Below, piece by piece: positions 26,372-35,760 of a stretch of 64,000 bases of DNA (position 1 is its first letter; each line of letters starts with the position of its first letter). A program made the translations under genes and the position numbers. Source of the DNA: Lachnospiraceae bacterium (lineage in GTDB: Bacteria > Bacillota > Clostridia > Lachnospirales > Lachnospiraceae); NCBI GenBank assembly GCA_009777715.1, contig WRLH01000007.1:58388-122387 (forward strand), read 5' to 3'. The notes beneath the pieces were generated by a model, which did not search any database, was not told the origin of the DNA, and saw only the letters and a list, made by a program, of their open reading frames with translations.

Positions 26372-26908
26372 TCAGAATCCCTGCCATAACTTGTCACGTT
26401 CGGATAAAATCGGCTGTACCCCTTTAGGAAGAGGCCATTCAATCCCGATAGCCGGGTCATTATATAAAAGCCCGCCCTCATCATCAGGATAATAAAAATC
26501 ACTGCATTTGTAGACAAATTCGGCATAGTCCGACAGGACTAAAAAACCATGGGCAAACCCTTTGGGCACGAAAAATTGTTTTTTATTTTCCGCAGAAAGA
26601 ATGAGGCCGTGCCATTTGCCGTAGGTTTCTGAACCTTGACGGATATCAACAGCAACATCAAAAACTTCACCGCTTAAAACGCGGACAAGCTTATCCTGCG
26701 GATTTTCAACTTGGAAATGTAAGCCGCGCAGGACATTCTTTACCGATGATGACTGGTTATCCTGGACGAAAACGCAATTTATCCCGGCTTCTTTAAAATC
26801 ATTTTCATTGTAGGTTTCCATAAAATAACCACGCGAATCGCCAAATACGCGGGGGGTAATGATTTTTAGGCCCTCTATCTTTAATGTTTCGATGGTAAAC
26901 TTGCTCAT
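26372..26908 (-). CDS. rfbC: dTDP-4-dehydrorhamnose 3,5-epimerase
   Basis: 178 residues with the RmlC cupin motifs SRGYFMETYN, FVQDNQSSS, RGLHFQ and FVPKGFAHGFLVLSD. It epimerises dTDP-4-keto-6-deoxyglucose, step three of dTDP-L-rhamnose synthesis. It is next to the exporter permease gene. The reductase rfbD is not in this window. Confidence 0.95.
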   Translation of the reverse strand: MSKFTIETLKIEGLKIITPRVFGDSRGYFMETYNENDFKEAGINCVFVQDNQSSSVKNVLRGLHFQVENPQDKLVRVLSGEVFDVAVDIRQGSETYGKWHGLILSAENKKQFFVPKGFAHGFLVLSDYAEFVYKCSDFYYPDDEGGLLYNDPAIGIEWPLPKGVQPILSERDKLWQGF

Positions 26909-26983
26909 CCTTACCTCTGTTTCATGGGTTTACTGTTTTATTATACTATTTTTTCCATATTTTTCAAGTGCATATTAATTTCT

Positions 26984-27043
26984 GGGGATTGCGAGTCAAG
27001 CTCGCAATGACGATGTAGGGATTGCAGTCAAGCTCGCAATGAC
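26984..27043. repeat. REP-like hairpins, tandem pair
   Basis: Two head-to-tail units (26984-27011 and 27018-27043) of the ATTGCGAGTCAAGCTCGCAAT family. Here the stem has A-T where the 21.8 kb copies have G-C. They lie between rfbC and the GH25 gene. Confidence 0.7.
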
Positions 27044-27057
27044 GGTGAGCCATGCTT

Positions 27058-28362
27058 CTAATATAAGTAACTAAGATTCAGGTCCACATTGCCCTCAATG
27101 CCATCAATCCGGCCGCGTGAGGTATACTGCCACAGCTGATAATAACCGGAGTACTGCGGAATATCACGGTATTCCGCTAGCCACACGATATGCTCTGATA
27201 ACCTGGCCATCTCAAGCTGGTTGTAAAGCCAGCTTCTGGCAGCATATAATCCGGCATGATAACCGGCGCTTCTTATCGTTTCCATAAAAGCGCGGCAAAC
27301 CTCAGTCCGGGTATCGCGGCTCAAATTGTCAGCCCGGCCCTGCCCGCCGGTCCCTGTTCCCTCGGTATCAATAAAAATAGGATAATCAAGCTGATAGCCC
27401 TCAACTAAAGCAATCGCCATGCTGGCTTCCTCGACTGCTTCCATGACATTAACCGCTTGGGTAAAAAAGTAAATCCCAACCGGAATCCCGGCATCAGTTG
27501 CACCGCGGATATTGGCGGCAAAATATGGGTCTTCAATTAAAGAACCGCTTGTCCAGCCCCGGTAACCAACGCGGATAATCGCAAACTCAACCCCATCTTG
27601 TTTGACCCTGTGCCAGTCAATTTCTTTTTGCCACTTCGAAACATCAATCCCGAATTTTGCCCCGCTCCAAGAGCCAAGGGCTTCGGTCCGCTCGGTCGTG
27701 TCAAAATCTTCAGCGTTCATCTCATGAACAACATCTTCAATGCTTGCGTCAATCTGGCTTTCGGTAAATATCCGCAAATCAAGCTCATTCATTGCAACAT
27801 ATTCAATTCTTTGCTTGATATTGATAATTGACGGCTCGGTTGGAGTCCTAAACCCCGGCTCAGGGTTTAAGATGACAATACTCTCACCGGACCTCATGGG
27901 CGTGATATAAATAATGCCGTCTTGGTTGGTATTTAAGTATTCGACCCCATCAACAGTAACGCTAAATTCTACACCCTTGATGTTACGGCCAAGGATATCA
28001 ACAATATGAATCCTTAAATCCCTTTCGATTGAGCTTAAAACCAGATTGGCGGTCCGCCCGTAAGTAACTTGGATATTGCCTGGCTCATATGGGTCAGGGT
28101 CAAAAAAATCTTTATCGTGCATAAAAGCTTTAGGGTCAGCCCCAATCATAAAACCAGATGAATCCGGAGTAACCTCCGTCGGGGTAACTTCCGGCGGAGT
28201 AACTTCCGGCGGAGTAACTCCGCTTTCAATTGGCTTAGGCCCACGCCCATAACGGAAGCTTAATTCTTTAAAGTTAAGGAAAATTACCGCCGCAAAGATA
28301 AGGACAATCATAAAAAAAGCCGTTAAGATAGCATATTTTATCAAACGGCGATTAGAGTCCAT
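27058..28362 (-). CDS. Membrane-anchored GH25 muramidase
   Basis: 434 residues. MDSNRRLIK leads into one transmembrane helix (about 8-33), then a Pro/Thr/Glu spacer with TPPEVTP repeats, a beta-rich domain, and a C-terminal GH25 domain ([16 protein letters not shown] with the catalytic acids, [21 protein letters not shown]). It hydrolyses peptidoglycan beta-1,4 bonds. The ATG at 28362 overlaps the rfbA stop by 11 bp and has GAGG; the longer frame upstream is only rfbA in another frame. Confidence 0.88.
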   Translation of the reverse strand: MDSNRRLIKYAILTAFFMIVLIFAAVIFLNFKELSFRYGRGPKPIESGVTPPEVTPPEVTPTEVTPDSSGFMIGADPKAFMHDKDFFDPDPYEPGNIQVTYGRTANLVLSSIERDLRIHIVDILGRNIKGVEFSVTVDGVEYLNTNQDGIIYITPMRSGESIVILNPEPGFRTPTEPSIINIKQRIEYVAMNELDLRIFTESQIDASIEDVVHEMNAEDFDTTERTEALGSWSGAKFGIDVSKWQKEIDWHRVKQDGVEFAIIRVGYRGWTSGSLIEDPYFAANIRGATDAGIPVGIYFFTQAVNVMEAVEEASMAIALVEGYQLDYPIFIDTEGTGTGGQGRADNLSRDTRTEVCRAFMETIRSAGYHAGLYAARSWLYNQLEMARLSEHIVWLAEYRDIPQYSGYYQLWQYTSRGRIDGIEGNVDLNLSYLY

Positions 28363-29221
28363 TCGCAACCTCGCTAAGATAAACGCCGTACTCAGTTTTG
28401 AGCAATGGCGCAGCCAGTAAAAGAAGCTGTTCCTTGTTGATGAAACCACGCTTAAAAGCAATCTCTTCGATACAAGAGATATAAAGCCCCTGCCGTTTTT
28501 GGAAAGCGGCGACAAAATTGGCTGCTTCCAGCAAAGAATCATGGTTACCGGTATCAAGCCAGGCAAAACCGCGTCCTAATGTCTCGACATGAAGGCGGCC
28601 GCGATTTAAGTATTCATTATTTACGCTGGTGATTTCGATTTCGCCGCGGGCGGAGGGTTTGATATTGGCAGCGATTTCCACTACATCATTATCGTAAAAA
28701 TATAAGCCCGGCACGGCGTAATTACTGCGCGGGTGTTCCGGCTTTTCCTCGATTGAAAGGGCTTTTCCGTTTTCATCAAACTCAACAACGCCGTATTCAC
28801 GCGGGTCTCTGACATAATAGCCAAATATTGTTGCCCCATCTTTAAGTGAAGCAGCACTGCGCAGGATTCGCGAAAAGCTTTGGCCGTAAAAAATATTGTC
28901 GCCCAGAATCAACGCTACGCTATCACTGCCAATAAAATCCGCGCCAATGATAAAGGCATCGGCAAGGCCGCGTGGCTCTTCCTGAATGGCATAGCTAAGT
29001 TTCATGCCAAGCTGGCTGCCGTCACCTAAAAGTTCTTCGAAAACCAGCACATCCCTTGGGGTTGAGATGATGAGGATTTCCCTGATATCAGCAAGCATTA
29101 GGATAGACAGGGGGTAATATATCATGGGTTTGTCGAAAACTGGCATGATTTGTTTGCTGATGGCTTTGGTGAGGGGGTATAGCCTTGTCCCGGCCCCCCC
29201 GGCTAAGATGATTCCTTTCAT
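28352..29221 (-). CDS. rfbA: Glucose-1-phosphate thymidylyltransferase
   Basis: 289 residues with [11 protein letters not shown], the RmlA nucleotide-binding signature, and [17 protein letters not shown]. It makes dTDP-glucose from glucose-1-phosphate and dTTP, the first step toward dTDP-rhamnose. Start with AAGGAG. Confidence 0.96.
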   Translation of the reverse strand: MKGIILAGGAGTRLYPLTKAISKQIMPVFDKPMIYYPLSILMLADIREILIISTPRDVLVFEELLGDGSQLGMKLSYAIQEEPRGLADAFIIGADFIGSDSVALILGDNIFYGQSFSRILRSAASLKDGATIFGYYVRDPREYGVVEFDENGKALSIEEKPEHPRSNYAVPGLYFYDNDVVEIAANIKPSARGEIEITSVNNEYLNRGRLHVETLGRGFAWLDTGNHDSLLEAANFVAAFQKRQGLYISCIEEIAFKRGFINKEQLLLLAAPLLKTEYGVYLSEVANGL

Positions 29222-29245
29222 GGTTTCTCCTTATAGTCTTATTGC

Positions 29246-29832
29246 GTACTTACGCAAGTATGACTTAATTTAGGTAAGTATGACTTAAATTTAGGTAAGT
29301 ATAGTAAGTCAGGCTAAAAACAACTCTTCATCCAACTTTAGTTGGTTAGCGTCTATGCCCTAATGGATTTAAAATAAAAACGTTCTTATGGGTAGAAGGC
29401 GGGCAAGGCCGCACTCCGAGTAATTTTTGCCTTCCTTACCCAACGCTTACAAAATGTTTTCCGCAGTTGCCTGCTCACCTGATTCTTGTCGAAAACTAAG
29501 TAAGGAAAATGCTTCTCGCAGTTGCCTTATTCGCCTGTATGCTTGCCAAAAACTAAGTAAGGCAGAAAATGTTTCTCGCAGTTGCCTTGCTCACTTGTAT
29601 GCTTGCCAAAAACTAAGTAAGGCAGAAAATGTTTCTCGCAGTTGCCTTGCCCGCCTTCTATCATATGGCTGCTGGTATTTTCATTTCAATTAGGGCACAG
29701 CAACGAAGAGATTGTTTTCTGACTTACGTAGTAAGTCATACTTACGAGGTAAGGCATACTTACGAGGTAAGGCATACTTACGAGGTAAGTCATACTTACG
29801 AAGTTAGTCTACTTACGAGGAAAGGCATACCT
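29246..29832. repeat. Composite tandem and inverted repeat region between rfbA and rfbB
   Basis: About 630 bp without a credible gene. On the left (29246-29311) three copies of a unit containing GGTAAGTATGACTTAA occur. In the centre (about 29456-29655) are four copies of a 60-bp unit containing AAAACTAAGTAAGGCAG and TTCTCGCAGTTGCC (starts of the latter at 29466, 29521, 29581, 29641; first period 55). On the right (29721-29830) an 18-bp unit CATACTTACGAGGTAAGG recurs at 29737, 29755, 29773 and 29791. The right units are roughly the reverse complement of the left ones, so the whole could fold as a large hairpin. Confidence 0.85.
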
Positions 29833-29842
29833 AGGGAGCAAA

Positions 29843-29858
29843 AATAACACCTGTTATT
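29843..29858. repeat. 16-bp palindrome, copy overlapping the rfbB stop codon
   Basis: Exact AATAACACCTGTTATT at the 3' edge of rfbB. Confidence 0.8.
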
Positions 29859-30930
29859 TGTACATCTTCTCGTAATAGGCCTGATAATCCCCGCTGGTTA
29901 CATTCTCCATCCAAGCAGAATTTTCAAAATACCAAGCGATAGTCAAGCGGATTCCCTCGGCAAACATTGTTTCGGGTTCCCAGCCTAAGTCAGCCTTAAT
30001 TTTGTCCGGGGCGATGGCATAGCGGCGGTCATGCCCTTTGCGGTCGGAAACGAAAGCTATTAAATCATGATTTATATGCTTTTTCCGGCTATCATCATCG
30101 GGCAGCATATCTAATAGTGTGTCCAAAATAATCTTCACGATTTCGATATTTTGCTTTTCATTCTTTCCGCCGATATTGTAAGTCTCAAAAAGGGCGGCTT
30201 TTTGTGTGACAAGATCAATTGCTTTGGCATGGTCCAAAACATAGAGCCAGTCGCGGACATATTTCCCATCGCCATAAACAGGAAGCTTTTTACCCAATAA
30301 GGCATTGTTGATAATCAAGGGAATCAGCTTTTCGGGGAATTGGTATGGGCCGTAATTGTTGGAGCAATTGGTAATATTGGCAGGGAATTTGTATGTTTCC
30401 ATATAAGACCTTACCAGCATATCCGCCCCGGCTTTGCTTGCAGAATAAGGGCTTCTTGGGTCATAAGGGGTCGTTTCATAAAAAAAGGTGTTTTCTCCGG
30501 TTAAAGAGCCATATACTTCATCGGTTGAGACATGGATGAATTTCTTCCCGATGGGATAAGTGCCGTCCTCTTTTTCCCAGGCTTTTCTTGCGCAGTTAAG
30601 CATAATTAATGTGCCTAGGACATTGGTGCGGACAAAAACCTCCGGCGCGTCAATGCTTCGGTCAACATGGCTTTCGGCCGCAAAGTGGATGACAAAATCG
30701 ATATCGTTTTCCGCAAAAATAGCGGCAATTTTTTCTTTGTCACAAATATCCGCTTTGACGAACTCATATCCCGGATGGTCTTTAACCGCTTCAAGGTTTT
30801 CCGGATTCCCGGCATATGTCAAGGCATCAACGTTGATTATCTTGATTGAATTTCCATATTTTCCCAGCATATAATGGATATAGTTTGAGCCGATAAAGCC
30901 AGCTCCCCCCGTTACTAAGTATGTTTTCAT
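29854..30930 (-). CDS. rfbB: dTDP-glucose 4,6-dehydratase
   Basis: 358 residues. The Rossmann motif TGGAGFIGSNY, the active-site YSASKAGAD Tyr/Lys pair, and NNYGPYQFPEKLIPL are all RmlB hallmarks. It converts dTDP-glucose to the 4-keto-6-deoxy sugar. Start with AAAGGAGG. Confidence 0.96.
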   Translation of the reverse strand: MKTYLVTGGAGFIGSNYIHYMLGKYGNSIKIINVDALTYAGNPENLEAVKDHPGYEFVKADICDKEKIAAIFAENDIDFVIHFAAESHVDRSIDAPEVFVRTNVLGTLIMLNCARKAWEKEDGTYPIGKKFIHVSTDEVYGSLTGENTFFYETTPYDPRSPYSASKAGADMLVRSYMETYKFPANITNCSNNYGPYQFPEKLIPLIINNALLGKKLPVYGDGKYVRDWLYVLDHAKAIDLVTQKAALFETYNIGGKNEKQNIEIVKIILDTLLDMLPDDDSRKKHINHDLIAFVSDRKGHDRRYAIAPDKIKADLGWEPETMFAEGIRLTIAWYFENSAWMENVTSGDYQAYYEKMYK

Positions 30931-30972
30931 GATTATTCAGCCTCCTTTAATTGCTCTATGCTATTATGCTCT

Positions 30973-33495
30973 TTAGTACCCTAAGTAGCTTAAATTCAAA
31001 TCGACATTCCCATTAATCCCATTTACCCGCCCCCGGTCAGTATACTGCCACAGGTCATAGCGGGTCAGGTTGTAGTTTGTCTGCGCTGTATAATGGGCAA
31101 GCCAGATTTTGTATCTGGTCAGCTCGCGTGTATTGATATGGTTCTCAAACCAATATTTGTTGGAATAAATACCAGCAGTATAACCGGAATTTTCCACCGT
31201 CCGGGCAAAAGCATTAGCTACAGCCGTCCGGGTCGCCCGGTTAATTTTGTCCCCCCGCCCGCCGGAAGCTTCAATATCAATAAAGACCGGGTATGTAATG
31301 CGGAAATCCCGGATCAGGCTTAGGGTCATCGACGCTTCTTCAACAGCTTCTACCTCATTGATTGCTTGGCTATAGAAATAGACGCCAACTTTTAGTCCGG
31401 CCGCAATTGCCCCCCTGGCGTTTGCCCGGAAATTCGGGTCTTCAATCATTGCCCCGGTCGAAGAACCGCGGTAACCGCAACGGATGATAACGTATGAAAC
31501 CCCGGCATCCCTGACCGCATTCCAGTTAATTGTGCCGTTCCACTTGGAAACATCAATGCCTAGCTGGCCTGAACCAATGCTTAAAGCACCATCACTGGCA
31601 AAAAAGTATTTTGCGCCAAGGATTACCTGCTCACCTGTGACTTTTACGCCATTGCGGTCAAAAAAGTAAGTTTGCCCGTCAATTGTCTGCCAGCCGGTAT
31701 AGCGGTATGTAGGGTTATTTACGCTCCGGCGGTGGAAAAATTGGGTGGCGGTAAAATAATCGGCAAAAACCGCCCCATCATGCTCGCCGTTACTTCTTTT
31801 TACAAAAACTCTTGTCCCATTATTGTCAACCAAGTGGCTGGTGGTATCATTCCGCGCATTATTCGGCGATGGTGAGGGCGAAACAGACGGACTCGGCGAA
31901 ACAGACGGACTGGGGCTAACGCTGGGGCTTGGCGAGGGCGAGGGTGAAAATGACGGCGAAGCTGATGGATCTGGCGAAGCCGATGGCGTTGGCGATGGAT
32001 CAGGAGTCGGAACTGCCGATGGCGTTGGTGATGGATCGGGAGTCGGATTTGCCGATGGCGTTGGCGATGGGTCGGGGGTCGGATTAGATGACGGAGTCGG
32101 CGAGGGCTCGTCAATTGGGGAAGGTGAAGGCTCCGGCGATTCTTCCGGTGTCGGAAGCACATCAGCCGCCCATGCTTTAGAGACAGGATTATTTAAAAAG
32201 CCCGCCAGCGTCTTTATAAAGCTTAACCGTGAAGTGCTGCTTGGGTCGGGGATTGTCGATTTGAGGATTTCGTCATAAACAAAGGTCGTATTGTCACTAA
32301 GCAAAACCCGTGTTGATTCAACCCATTCAACTGTATCAGCATTGGCTGATTCAAATTCGCTCCCCTCTCTTGTATCTTCGGCCGCAACATCAACCTGCGA
32401 TTCTTTTTTGATTTCGTTGGTTACATCGATTTTTTGAAATTCAAGCGTATCTTTTACCATAATTGAATAAGATTTGGTATCAAAAATAAAATCACCAAGC
32501 CCATCGCCCAAAATCATTGCGACTTCATAACGGCCAGGAGTGATGTCCTTTAAATGGATAATCCCGTTTTTTTCATCGTTCGTATGGACGGCTTCCCGAT
32601 TATTCGGATCTATTACATTAACCGAAAAAGCGGCATTGGGGACTAATCTTTCTGTTTTTTCACTGACAAATTTTATTTTTAAGTCACGATAAACCGAAGT
32701 CAAATCCATATAGACCCGGATAATATCGTCTTCATCAATTTCTTCGCTATCGTCATCTTCATAATCAAAATCAAACTGCCTTGCAATCTGGGCATTTCGC
32801 ATTGCCAGCAAGCCTTGTCCGCCAATAATTGAGATATGCTCTGTTTCGATGCCTAGATTGGCAAAGGTTTCAAGCTGCCGCTCTGTTTCCTTGGCATTAA
32901 AGTAAAATGAGGCGGCAAAAATAGCCACGGCCAATACAATAACACCTGTTATTCCAATCGCGTAGTCAACAGCATTTAGATTTTTGAAATAAAGCAATAT
33001 CCGGGACAAGATCTCTGGGCCGTCTTCGTAATCGTAACCATCATCTTCGTAGTATGAATCCTCATCATCTTCATAATAAGCATTTTCATCTTCGTAATAT
33101 GCGTCTTCATCTTCGTCATATACGCCTTCATCATCTTCATAATAGGCGTCTTCATCTTCGTCATAATAGCTGTCGCTATCAGCGGAGCTATTGGCGGAGC
33201 TATCAGCGGAGCTATCAGCGAAGCTATTGGGCGCTATATCCGCCCCATAATCTTCAACATATTCAATTTCATCATTGTATAACTCTTCATCTTCTATTTC
33301 ATTATTATATAATTCTTCATCTTCTATTTCATCATTATATAATTCTTCATCATCTATTTCTTCTATTTCAATATCATCAATATCAAAATCATCATCAACA
33401 TCCGCAAAATTTTCATTGCTATTTTCATTGCTATTTTCATTGCTATTTTCATTGCTGATTTCATTTCTGTCCGGTTTGATATATTTTTTCCTCAT
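30973..33495 (-). CDS. Large type II membrane GH25 muramidase with acidic cytoplasmic tail
   Basis: 840 residues. The N-terminal 165 residues are extremely acidic and repetitive (SNEN, SADS and EDAYYED repeats). One transmembrane helix lies at about 178-200, then extracellular beta domains, a Pro/Ser-rich stalk at about 455-545 (SPSPSVSPSPS), a wall-binding-like repeat (GWQTIDGQTYFFDRNG), and a C-terminal GH25 domain (GIDVSKWNGTINW, FIDIEASGG). It should cut peptidoglycan at a distance set by the stalk. The C-terminus is similar to the 27-28 kb GH25 protein, pointing to duplication. It is preceded by a strong promoter. Confidence 0.9.
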   Translation of the reverse strand: MRKKYIKPDRNEISNENSNENSNENSNENFADVDDDFDIDDIEIEEIDDEELYNDEIEDEELYNNEIEDEELYNDEIEYVEDYGADIAPNSFADSSADSSANSSADSDSYYDEDEDAYYEDDEGVYDEDEDAYYEDENAYYEDDEDSYYEDDGYDYEDGPEILSRILLYFKNLNAVDYAIGITGVIVLAVAIFAASFYFNAKETERQLETFANLGIETEHISIIGGQGLLAMRNAQIARQFDFDYEDDDSEEIDEDDIIRVYMDLTSVYRDLKIKFVSEKTERLVPNAAFSVNVIDPNNREAVHTNDEKNGIIHLKDITPGRYEVAMILGDGLGDFIFDTKSYSIMVKDTLEFQKIDVTNEIKKESQVDVAAEDTREGSEFESANADTVEWVESTRVLLSDNTTFVYDEILKSTIPDPSSTSRLSFIKTLAGFLNNPVSKAWAADVLPTPEESPEPSPSPIDEPSPTPSSNPTPDPSPTPSANPTPDPSPTPSAVPTPDPSPTPSASPDPSASPSFSPSPSPSPSVSPSPSVSPSPSVSPSPSPNNARNDTTSHLVDNNGTRVFVKRSNGEHDGAVFADYFTATQFFHRRSVNNPTYRYTGWQTIDGQTYFFDRNGVKVTGEQVILGAKYFFASDGALSIGSGQLGIDVSKWNGTINWNAVRDAGVSYVIIRCGYRGSSTGAMIEDPNFRANARGAIAAGLKVGVYFYSQAINEVEAVEEASMTLSLIRDFRITYPVFIDIEASGGRGDKINRATRTAVANAFARTVENSGYTAGIYSNKYWFENHINTRELTRYKIWLAHYTAQTNYNLTRYDLWQYTDRGRVNGINGNVDLNLSYLGY
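32938..32953. repeat. 16-bp palindrome, copy in a transmembrane-coding region
   Basis: Exact AATAACACCTGTTATT, encoding ITGVI in the GH25 protein's membrane helix. Confidence 0.8.
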
Positions 33496-33565
33496 TTTTC
33501 CCTTTCCCGATAAACTACTAAGGCTAATCCTAGTATGACCTTTTTACCGTTTAATTTCCGTAAAA

Positions 33566-33594
33566 ATTGTAACATAAATTTGCCATAATTGCAA
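33566..33594 (-). promoter_or_regulatory. Promoter of the large GH25 gene
   Basis: On the minus strand: TTGCAA (33589-33594), 17 bp, TACAAT (33566-33571) with an extended TG. The start near 33559 gives a leader of about 65 nt. It probably also feeds rfbB and genes further along. Confidence 0.6.
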
Positions 33595-33652
33595 ATTTGC
33601 AGGTAAAAAAATAGTGATTTTGAATTTACGCGATAACTTAATTATTATTTTG

Positions 33653-33681
33653 TTGACTTTCTTTCTAAATCCTGTCAAAAT
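33653..33681 (+). promoter_or_regulatory. Candidate promoter of the zinc-ribbon gene
   Basis: TTGACT (33653-33658), 17 bp, CAAAAT (33676-33681); a good -35 and a weak -10. Confidence 0.4.
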
Positions 33682-33738
33682 ATAAATTGAAACAAGTGTT
33701 CTTACCAAGAGAGGATTCCTTTGAAAGGGGCTGATTCT

Positions 33739-34008
33739 ATGATGTATATGCATTATTGTCCTCACTGCAAGAGAATGTTCATGTTAAACGGTCATCATTT
33801 AGCGTGTCCCAAGTGTTTAGACATCATTACGGAACTGAAAATTTCATTTGTCGATTACGTGAAATTAGACATTGAAGAAAGAGCGGAGTTCAAACGAAGC
33901 TGCGATAATGAGTACCATCTAAGTACTCTTCGCACTACATATCGGATGCACAAATATAGCAAATGGTATCGCGATTTGAATAATAGCCAGCTCATTCCGC
34001 AAGTATAA
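33739..34008 (+). CDS. Small CxxC zinc-ribbon-like protein, function unknown
   Basis: 89 residues. Two CxxC pairs (CPHC and CPKC, with a His-rich segment between) suggest a structural zinc site. The rest is charged and probably helical, ending in YSKWYRDL. The ATG at 33739 has AAGGGG 8 bp upstream; a TTG at 33721 with GAGAGGA is also possible. Its 3' end overlaps the convergent SGNH-like gene by 17 bp. I do not recognise a named family. Confidence 0.6.
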   Translation: MMYMHYCPHCKRMFMLNGHHLACPKCLDIITELKISFVDYVKLDIEERAEFKRSCDNEYHLSTLRTTYRMHKYSKWYRDLNNSQLIPQV

Positions 34009-34927
34009 TTTCCGCGACACGCCTAGCCAGCAAAAGGCGGCCTGCATCATTATAACGCATATGGTCAATCATGTAATCATGATAATTTTCTTCATTGATT
34101 GTGCCAAAAAAATTATCAATGAATGTAAAGCCAACGCTAGTAGCAATATTGTAGCCCATGATTAGGTAATGGGTAACAGTCCCATTACCTAAATCGGTCA
34201 CGATTCCATTGTGGAGGCTTCCATCTAAAGCTAAGTGCTGGGCGTATGAATGGGACATGAAGACAACTCGGATATGAGGGAAAAACTGTTTAATATGCTC
34301 CATTGAAACTCTGAGGGACCCTGTAAAAGCATTTAAATCATGATCATCGTTGGGATTATGGGCAGCTGAAAGTTCATTATAATCAGTTGTGTCATACATA
34401 ATAACCAGAACGTCGATTTTTTGCATATCAACGTTAGCTAAAGTATTCACAGCTTCTTTGAATCGGCGATCGGGTGTATTTGACGCCGCTTCTGCCAAGT
34501 ACGAGAAGTTTCCGTTAACTAAAGCCATTGTCACGTAATAAAGGCTGAAAAACTCCTCTGCCAGAATAGGGTTAGTTTTACAGACGATTTTTGTATTCGG
34601 GAAAGCCCCGTTATAGGTTATGCCGCCTGTTTCCTTGGCGATCAAGGCCGCCAAGCCATTTTCGCCCATTTCATCAGTAAATGGGTTGTTTCCAAGGCAT
34701 AAGATATGGAGTTCGCCGTCATCTTCCCGCCCTAAAGCCAGCTCTTTATCTTCAAACATGATAAAATCAAGGGCTTCAACATCAAATTCGGTCGTAAAAA
34801 AATCGGGGTCAAAATCTGAATCTACTCCCTTGTTCCACCTAAGCAGGATAAAAAAGCCCACGGCAAAAATTAAAACGATGGCAGCCAGAATCAGCAGATG
34901 ATAATTAATTTTGAGTTTTTCTTTCAT
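33992..34927 (-). CDS. Membrane-anchored SGNH-like hydrolase
   Basis: 311 residues from the ATG at 34927. One N-terminal transmembrane helix (about 8-30) precedes an extracellular domain with LCLGNNPFTDE, where a GDSL-type block I would be, and a C-terminal DHMRYNDAG segment where SGNH enzymes carry the DxxH pair. The block I serine is not evident, so catalysis is doubtful. It could be an inactive relative or a differently arranged esterase acting on wall glycans. Confidence 0.5.
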   Translation of the reverse strand: MKEKLKINYHLLILAAIVLIFAVGFFILLRWNKGVDSDFDPDFFTTEFDVEALDFIMFEDKELALGREDDGELHILCLGNNPFTDEMGENGLAALIAKETGGITYNGAFPNTKIVCKTNPILAEEFFSLYYVTMALVNGNFSYLAEAASNTPDRRFKEAVNTLANVDMQKIDVLVIMYDTTDYNELSAAHNPNDDHDLNAFTGSLRVSMEHIKQFFPHIRVVFMSHSYAQHLALDGSLHNGIVTDLGNGTVTHYLIMGYNIATSVGFTFIDNFFGTINEENYHDYMIDHMRYNDAGRLLLARRVAEIILAE

Positions 34928-34978
34928 AATCTTTAGTGTACTATTTTCTTTTAAAAAAATCCATATCAATTTTAAAGT

Positions 34979-35007
34979 TTGCTTATGGGCCGGTTCTATG
35001 GTACAAT
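34979..35007 (+). promoter_or_regulatory. Promoter of the small transporter pair; predicts a leaderless mRNA
   Basis: TTGCTT (34979-34984), 17 bp, TACAAT (35002-35007), with TGG before the -10. The predicted start (about 35014) is one base before the ATG at 35015, and no ribosome-binding site is visible. Confidence 0.5.
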
Positions 35008-35014
35008 AGCGTTT

Positions 35015-35422
35015 ATGCAAGAAAACAAGCTAGTAAAACCCCCAAAACAAAAGGCCAGGCTTAAGGATGTCTTTATTCTTCAGGCTGTTTTTATTCTTTT
35101 CAGTATGTCCCATATTGCAATAAAAATAACGTCTGAGGCTCTCCATGCCTTTGATTCCATTTTCGAAGCCATTTTTTCAGTTAGGTTTATAATCCCCTTT
35201 GCGGCGGCTCTTTTTATACTGGCAGTATATGCTTTGATATGGCAGCAAGTCATCAAACGCTTTGATTTATCGATTGCTTATGCCAATAAAGCAACCACCT
35301 TGTTATGGAGCATTGTCTGGGGATTTTTTATTTTTAATGAGGAAATTAACCCGGCAAAAATCATTGGGGCGTTAATTGTTTGCGTCGGGGTCATTATCAT
35401 GAATAGCGAGGCCGTAGCATGA
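35015..35422 (+). CDS. EamA/DMT-type transporter half, first subunit
   Basis: 135 residues with four hydrophobic helices and a DMT-superfamily ending (EEINPAKIIGALIVCVGVIIM). It is paired with a second half-size gene overlapping in an ATGA arrangement, like ArnE/ArnF or EmrE-type heterodimers. The substrate is unknown; related pairs flip undecaprenyl-linked sugars or export small molecules, and the surrounding wall genes make a lipid-sugar plausible. The ATG at 35015 is preferred over one at 34985. Confidence 0.72.
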   Translation: MQENKLVKPPKQKARLKDVFILQAVFILFSMSHIAIKITSEALHAFDSIFEAIFSVRFIIPFAAALFILAVYALIWQQVIKRFDLSIAYANKATTLLWSIVWGFFIFNEEINPAKIIGALIVCVGVIIMNSEAVA

Positions 35423-35754
35423 ATATTTATATTTTAATCTCTTTAACCGCTGTGACAATTGCTTCTTTTTCGCAAGTGATCTTAAAAAAAAGCTCCGGTA
35501 AAAAGTATGGCAGCAAAATCCGCGAATACCTTAATCCGATGGTCATCACCGGCTACGGGCTTATGTTTGTTTCCTTGGTATTTTCGATGATTGCCTTTTC
35601 CGGCTTAGAATTTACGAATGTTCCTTTGCTTGAATCAGTTGGTTATATCATCATCATGGTTCTTGGATATCTCTTTTTTAAAGAAAAAATAACCCTGCGG
35701 AAATTAGCCGGGATGGCGATAATCCTATCGGGGATCTTTGTATATTACCAGTAA
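35419..35754 (+). CDS. EamA/DMT-type transporter half, second subunit
   Basis: 111 residues and four helices, with the SMR/DMT-like ending FFKEKITLRKLAGMAIILSGI. It is translationally coupled to the first half. It probably forms an antiparallel or dual-subunit transporter with it. Confidence 0.75.
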   Translation: MNIYILISLTAVTIASFSQVILKKSSGKKYGSKIREYLNPMVITGYGLMFVSLVFSMIAFSGLEFTNVPLLESVGYIIIMVLGYLFFKEKITLRKLAGMAIILSGIFVYYQ

Positions 35755-35760
35755 TCCCTC

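Noticed and set aside
29427..29847. Cys/Lys-rich and HTYEV-repeat frames between rfbA and rfbB
   Set aside because: They arise from tandem DNA repeats of 60 and 18 bp; no start signals.
26372..30930. rfbD (dTDP-4-dehydrorhamnose reductase)
   Set aside because: Looked for beside rfbA/B/C but no matching frame is present; it must be elsewhere if the pathway is complete.
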